The translations under genes and the position numbers were made by a program. Positions 6,551 through 8,863 of a stretch of DNA of 8,863 bases are shown piece after piece. The DNA comes from Anaerolineae bacterium (GTDB lineage: Bacteria; Chloroflexota; Anaerolineae; Anaerolineales; Villigracilaceae). Where the stretch lies: assembly GCA_003524705.1 (NCBI GenBank), contig DQGV01000179.1:1-8863 (forward strand), written 5' to 3'. Each line of letters starts with the position of its first letter. Within the stretch, counting starts at the first letter, position 1. The notes under the pieces are model-generated. The model was not told where the DNA came from and made no database searches. It saw only the letters and a list, made by a program, of their open reading frames with translations.

Positions 6551-6562
6551 TCCTAGCACAAA

Positions 6563-6579
6563 TGAGCGAAGAATGCTCA
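6563..6579 (+). promoter_or_regulatory. First hairpin in lexA leader
   Basis: TGAGC (6563-6567) pairs with GCTCA (6575-6579) around a 7-nt loop, shortly after the expected transcription start. It is a short stem; any function would be in mRNA stability or in combination with the second hairpin. Confidence 0.4.
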
Positions 6580-6583
6580 GCAG

Positions 6584-6604
6584 TGCCAGTTTTCTGGCAG
6601 GAGA
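6584..6604 (+). promoter_or_regulatory. Second hairpin abutting the lexA ribosome site
   Basis: TGCCAG (6584-6589) and CTGGCA (6594-6599) form a perfect 6-bp stem with a TTTT loop. The last paired base, A6599, is also the first base of the Shine-Dalgarno AGGAGA (6599-6604), which lies 6 nt before the first ATG. The stem leaves the ribosome site mostly open but pressed against a helix, so it could tune translation or protect the 5' end. Confidence 0.5.
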
Positions 6605-6610
6605 TTTTCT

Positions 6611-7288
6611 ATGATGATGATGGTTCGAAAAAGCAAAGGTTTAGGCGAACGCCACCAGAAAATTCTGGATTTTATCGCTTCGTATCAACGCGAACACAAA
6701 CACCCCCCTTCCATTCGTGAAATAGGTGAATATTGTGATATTTCCTCTACTTCGGTAGTCAATTATTACCTCGACCAACTCGAAAAAGCAGGTCTGCTCG
6801 AACGTGACCGAAAAATTTCGCGTGGTATGCGTTTAGTTGGAAATACTCCCCTCGGAGATATGCTCCGCGTTCCAGTTTTGGGTGTCATTCAAGCGGGTGA
6901 GCCCATCCCCGTCCCCGCTTCGGATTTCTCTTTATTTGATGCTGATGAATCTGTGGAAGTCGCTACTTCCCTGATGCCTGCCAAAGAAAAAGGCAAAGAC
7001 TTGTTCGCCTTGCAAGTGCAAGGAGACTCAATGATTGATGCCATGATTAACGACGGCGACATTGTCATCCTCAAGCCTGCTCAAGATGCACGCAATGGTG
7101 ATATGGTGGCAGTCTGGTTAAACGACAAAAACGAAACCACCCTCAAATATTATTTCAAAGAAAAAGATGGTTATCGTTTACAACCTGCTAATCCGCAATT
7201 CAAGCCGATTATGATAAAAAAGACCGAGCCGCTTGAAATCAAAGGTAAAGTGGTGATGGTCATTCGCAAAGTGGATAGATATAACTAA
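6611..7288 (+). CDS. lexA: LexA repressor, SOS regulator with self-cleaving peptidase domain
   Basis: 225 residues from ATG 6611. Four ATG codons stand in a row (6611-6622); the AGGAGA site 6 nt upstream favours the first or second. The N-terminal winged helix (about 10-75) has SIREIGEYCDISSTSVVNYY as the recognition region. The C-terminal S24 peptidase domain contains the Ala95-Gly96 cleavage site in GVIQAGEPIP, the nucleophile Ser140 (QGDSMIDAMI) and the general base Lys179 (TTLKYY). All key residues are present, so the protein should undergo RecA-stimulated self-cleavage and release SOS genes. Usual LexA length is 200-230. The SOS box in its promoter predicts autoregulation. A strong terminator follows 12 nt after the stop, so lexA is monocistronic. 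The DNA-binding half fits the GAAC-N4-GTTC class of operator. Confidence 0.97.
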   Translation: MMMMVRKSKGLGERHQKILDFIASYQREHKHPPSIREIGEYCDISSTSVVNYYLDQLEKAGLLERDRKISRGMRLVGNTPLGDMLRVPVLGVIQAGEPIPVPASDFSLFDADESVEVATSLMPAKEKGKDLFALQVQGDSMIDAMINDGDIVILKPAQDARNGDMVAVWLNDKNETTLKYYFKEKDGYRLQPANPQFKPIMIKKTEPLEIKGKVVMVIRKVDRYN

Positions 7289-7300
7289 TAAAGAGATTAA

Positions 7301-7331
7301 AAAAAGAGACGGTTTATCACCGTCTCTTTTT
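7301..7331 (+). terminator. Rho-independent terminator of lexA
   Basis: A 13-bp stem (left arm 7301-7313, right arm 7319-7331) with the core GAGACGGT/ACCGTCTC, a 5-nt TTATC loop and a run of T at the end. The A run on the left arm lets it act from the other strand as well, but no gene points at it from the right. Confidence 0.92.
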
Positions 7332-7359
7332 GATTTAAGAAGTGTATTAACTTATATCA

Positions 7360-7419
7360 GTAGGGACACAGCGAAAAATTTTATCCTCAAAATCAATTAT
7401 TGACTCGCTGTGTCCCTAC
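7360..7419. repeat. 15-bp perfect inverted repeat pair flanking 30 bp
   Basis: GTAGGGACACAGCGA at 7360-7374 is exactly inverted at 7405-7419 around an AT-rich core of 30 bp. It ends 8 nt before the ribosome site of the following gene. It has no T-tract, so it is not a typical terminator. Its shape is that of a short palindromic intergenic repeat or a very small MITE-like element; I recall similar TAGGGACAC palindromes scattered in some bacterial genomes, but cannot confirm this here. In RNA it would form a long stem in the leader of the next gene. Confidence 0.75.
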
Positions 7420-7439
7420 AATTAGATAAGGAGTCAATC

Positions 7440-7745
7440 ATGTACGGAACCATTGCAAAGTTTCGCGTCAAGCAAGGGGTAGATAAAGCCGAATTCAAGA
7501 AAAAGATGGATTCATTTGATTCAGCCCAAATCAAAGGGTGGATGGCAGATTATATTTTCCAAATGGATGCAGACTCAGATGAATTTTATCTTGTGGCGGT
7601 ATTTCGAGATAAAGAAGCGTATCAAGCCAATGCAGATGATCCAAGTCAGCATGAGAGGTATTTGATTTTCCGTTCGTTTTTGGATGCAGATCCTGAATGG
7701 AATGATGGTGAGATTGTCTCAGCGACGGGTCCGAATGCAAAATAA
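7440..7745 (+). CDS. Small dimeric alpha/beta-barrel (ABM-like) protein
   Basis: 101 residues from ATG 7440, which has AAGGAG (7428-7433) 6 nt upstream. A longer frame from GTG 7410 would begin inside the inverted repeat and is rejected. The order beta (YGTIAKFRVKQG), helix (KAEFKKKMDSF), beta (GWMADYIFQMD), beta (EFYLVAVFRDKEAYQANA), helix (HERYLIFRSFL), beta (DGEIVSA) is the ferredoxin-like half-barrel of antibiotic-biosynthesis-monooxygenase and related proteins, which work as dimers. FYLVAVFRDKEAYQ is the most typical segment. No cofactor residue can be named, so an enzyme (oxygenase, heme or quinol handling) and a non-catalytic binding protein are both possible. The gene appears monocistronic, between the repeat and a bidirectional terminator; I see no clear promoter of its own. 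Confidence 0.8.
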   Translation: MYGTIAKFRVKQGVDKAEFKKKMDSFDSAQIKGWMADYIFQMDADSDEFYLVAVFRDKEAYQANADDPSQHERYLIFRSFLDADPEWNDGEIVSATGPNAK

Positions 7746-7787
7746 AGTTTGAGATTACAGAATCAAGTATCCCCTAAGTATGAAGCG

Positions 7788-7825
7788 AAAAAAATAGACT
7801 GTTCAATTGAACAGTCTATTTTTTT
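7788..7825. terminator. Bidirectional terminator between ABM-like gene and rplL
   Basis: A perfect 38-bp palindrome centred between 7806 and 7807, with core TAGACTGTTC/GAACAGTCTA and A/T runs on both outer sides. In either direction the RNA makes a stem with a tight loop followed by U residues, so it can stop the plus-strand gene ending at 7745 and the minus-strand rplL ending at 7839. This is the usual arrangement between convergent genes. Confidence 0.92.
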
Positions 7826-7838
7826 TATCTCAAAGAAA

Positions 7839-8225
7839 TTATTCGACGACGACTTGCGCGCCAGCTTCTTCGAGTTTCTTTTTGGCATCTTGAGCGGCAT
7901 CTTTGCCAACGCCGGTGAGCACTTTGGAGCCAGCGGCTTCAGCCAAGGCTTTGGCTTCACCGAGACCCAATGAGGTGAGTTGGCGAATGACTTTGATGAC
8001 GTCAATTTTCTTGGCGCCAGCGTCTTTGATGACGACATCGAATTCAGTCTTTTCTTCGACTGGTTCAGCGGAACCACCAGCGGCGGCGCCACCCACTGCG
8101 GCAACGGCTACAGGTGCGGCGGCAGATACGCCCCATTTTTCTTCAAGTTTCTTGACGAGGTCGGCGGCTTCGAGAACGGATAATGTGGAGAGTTCTTCCA
8201 CGAGTTTTTCTAATTTGTCGGACAT
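7839..8225 (-). CDS. rplL: Large-subunit ribosomal protein bL12 (L7/L12)
   Basis: 128 residues from ATG 8225, with AAGGAG upstream, slightly longer than the usual 120-125. The N-terminal dimerisation domain (about 1-33, [20 protein letters not shown]) is followed by an Ala/Gly-rich hinge (about 34-54) and the factor-binding C-terminal domain (about 57-128, from EKTEFDVVI to [10 protein letters not shown]). It forms dimers on the L10 stalk and recruits and stimulates translation GTPases. In the most conserved helix the usual GLKEAK reads GLGEAK (about 87-92), so the Lys equivalent to E. coli Lys65 is Gly here, and the following loop ([15 protein letters not shown]) lacks the common AP-x-x-VKEG. 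Those changes are unusual for a core protein. The gene follows rplJ after 56 nt and ends at the bidirectional terminator. Confidence 0.97.
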   Translation of the reverse strand: MSDKLEKLVEELSTLSVLEAADLVKKLEEKWGVSAAAPVAVAAVGGAAAGGSAEPVEEKTEFDVVIKDAGAKKIDVIKVIRQLTSLGLGEAKALAEAAGSKVLTGVGKDAAQDAKKKLEEAGAQVVVE

Positions 8226-8281
8226 TGTTTAGCACTCCTTGCTAATGATTTTTGAATTGAAATTTTTATACGGTAACAAAC

Positions 8282-8818
8282 TTATGCGGCGGCAGGAGAA
8301 GCACCCTTCTCTGTGAACGCCTTGACAACAGCGGCGAGTCCGCGTGCGGGTTCTGCAACCGTACGGACGAGTTTGCTGGCTGGGGCTTGCAATACGCCAA
8401 GCAATGTAGCACGCATAACGGGCAACGGCGGCATATCGGAAAGCGCATTTACCTGAGCGGCATTGAGCGTTTTGCCAGACATGAAACCGCCTTTTACTTT
8501 TACGAAATCGTTGCCTTTTGTGCCATCTTTTAATGCTTTGGCGGTTGAGGCAGGGTCGCTAAAAGCAAAAGCAATCGCAGTAGATTTGACGAGATAATCT
8601 TTTGGGAGTTCCATGTTGTTATCAGCAAATACACGGCGAGCCAATGTATTTTTGACAACGTGGAATTCGCCACCAGATTCACGAATCTTCGCGCGCAATG
8701 CATCGAGAGATTTCATGTTGGTGCCTGTATATTCTACAAGCAAGACAGCCTGACTGCGTTTAACCCAATCATTGTATTGGGTCAATACTTCTTCTTTACG
8801 TTCTTTTGAAATTGCCAA
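8282..8818 (-). CDS. rplJ: Large-subunit ribosomal protein uL10
   Basis: 178 residues when started at TTG 8818 (MAISKERKEEVL). An ATG at 8839 would give 185 residues, but its first codons are the ribosome site AAGGAGGTGA itself, so TTG is the true start. The globular rRNA-binding domain is recognised by SQAVLLVEYTG (about 27-37), LRAKIRESGGEFHVVKNTLA (about 46-65) and VKVKGGFMSGK (about 106-116), with LPVMRATLLGVLQAPASKLV at about 130-149. The C-terminal helix (VVKAFTEKGA) is short but should bind L12 dimers. L10 anchors the stalk to 23S rRNA next to L11 and, in many bacteria, represses its own operon by binding the leader. The gene order rplJ-rplL is the universal one; rplA/rplK would be expected beyond the right edge. 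Confidence 0.96.
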   Translation of the reverse strand: MAISKERKEEVLTQYNDWVKRSQAVLLVEYTGTNMKSLDALRAKIRESGGEFHVVKNTLARRVFADNNMELPKDYLVKSTAIAFAFSDPASTAKALKDGTKGNDFVKVKGGFMSGKTLNAAQVNALSDMPPLPVMRATLLGVLQAPASKLVRTVAEPARGLAAVVKAFTEKGASPAAA

Positions 8819-8825
8819 AGGTCTT

Positions 8826-8835
8826 TCACCTCCTT
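8826..8835 (-). promoter_or_regulatory. Ribosome site that decides the rplJ TTG start
   Basis: AAGGAGGTGA, near-complete complement to the 16S rRNA tail, ends 7 nt before the TTG at 8818. Its presence inside the apparent N-terminal extension from ATG 8839 shows that the ATG is not used. Confidence 0.85.
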
Positions 8836-8863
8836 TCAATTAAAAAGTCTTTGCCACTTAACG
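8836..8863 (-). other. Cut end of the rplJ leader
   Basis: Only 28 nt of the region before the rplJ ribosome site are present. An L10-binding leader commonly lies here in bacteria, but the piece is too short to show a structure. Confidence 0.3.

Noticed and set aside
7400..7428. TTGACT-17-TAGATA as promoter of the ABM-like gene
   Set aside because: The -10 is poor and would put the transcription start at or past the ribosome site, leaving almost no leader.
7410..7439. N-terminal extension of the ABM-like gene from GTG 7410
   Set aside because: It begins inside the inverted repeat and has no ribosome site, whereas ATG 7440 has AAGGAG at 6 nt.
7801..7812. GTTC-AATT-GAAC inside the bidirectional terminator, as a second SOS box
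   Set aside because: The half-sites are in the reverse order (GTTC then GAAC) compared with the GAAC-N4-GTTC operator, and the sequence is fully explained as the apex of the terminator palindrome.
8819..8839. ATG 8839 as the rplJ start
   Set aside because: The codons after it are the Shine-Dalgarno sequence AAGGAGGTGA; the family N-terminus begins at the TTG.
1..8863. CRISPR array, tRNA, rRNA, prophage or insertion sequence
   Set aside because: No regularly spaced repeats, cloverleaf sequences, rRNA segments, integrase or transposase frames were seen on either strand.

Overview
The window (8863 bp, AT-leaning bacterial DNA) looks like a chromosomal segment from a member of the Chloroflexota, probably an Anaerolineae-type lineage. 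This is inferred from the style of the ribosomal proteins, frequent TTG starts behind strong GGAGG sites, a Bacillus-type GAAC-N4-GTTC SOS operator in front of lexA, and a cluster of DUF2089, DUF4097 and short SHOCT-like helical-hairpin proteins. No similarity search was possible, so the taxonomy is a moderate-confidence inference.

Left part (1-3619, minus strand): one tightly packed operon read right to left. A consensus promoter (TTGACA-16-TATAAT, 3592-3619) precedes a DUF2089 zinc-ribbon/HTH protein, a DUF4097 beta-repeat protein, a 46-residue SHOCT-like microprotein (1855-1995), a SHOCT-like protein with two membrane segments, and an MFS transporter cut by the left edge. The genes are spaced by 3 nt, overlap by 1 nt (TAATG) twice, or are spaced by 2 nt. 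Four consecutive proteins carry the same helix-hairpin motif (IL-x-x-L/V-x-x-x-KI-x-A-E/D-E/Q-A): C-terminal in the first two, the whole folded part of the third, N-terminal in the fourth. The third and fourth are recent tandem duplicates. This module is the most interesting part of the window; it resembles, in parts but not in order, the YvlB/LiaX envelope-stress proteins of Firmicutes.

Middle (3701-6464, plus strand): a divergent CorA-type metal-ion channel (TTG start), then a class C beta-lactamase-like serine hydrolase preceded by a possible five-codon mini-cistron, then a small P-loop kinase-like protein. These three are closely spaced and probably co-transcribed.

Right part (6521-8863): lexA with its own promoter and a perfect SOS box between -35 and -10, two consecutive hairpins in the leader and a strong terminator. 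Next come a 15-bp inverted repeat pair and a small dimeric alpha/beta-barrel (ABM-like) protein. A bidirectional terminator then separates that gene from the convergent rplJ-rplL ribosomal stalk operon on the minus strand, whose leader is cut by the right edge.
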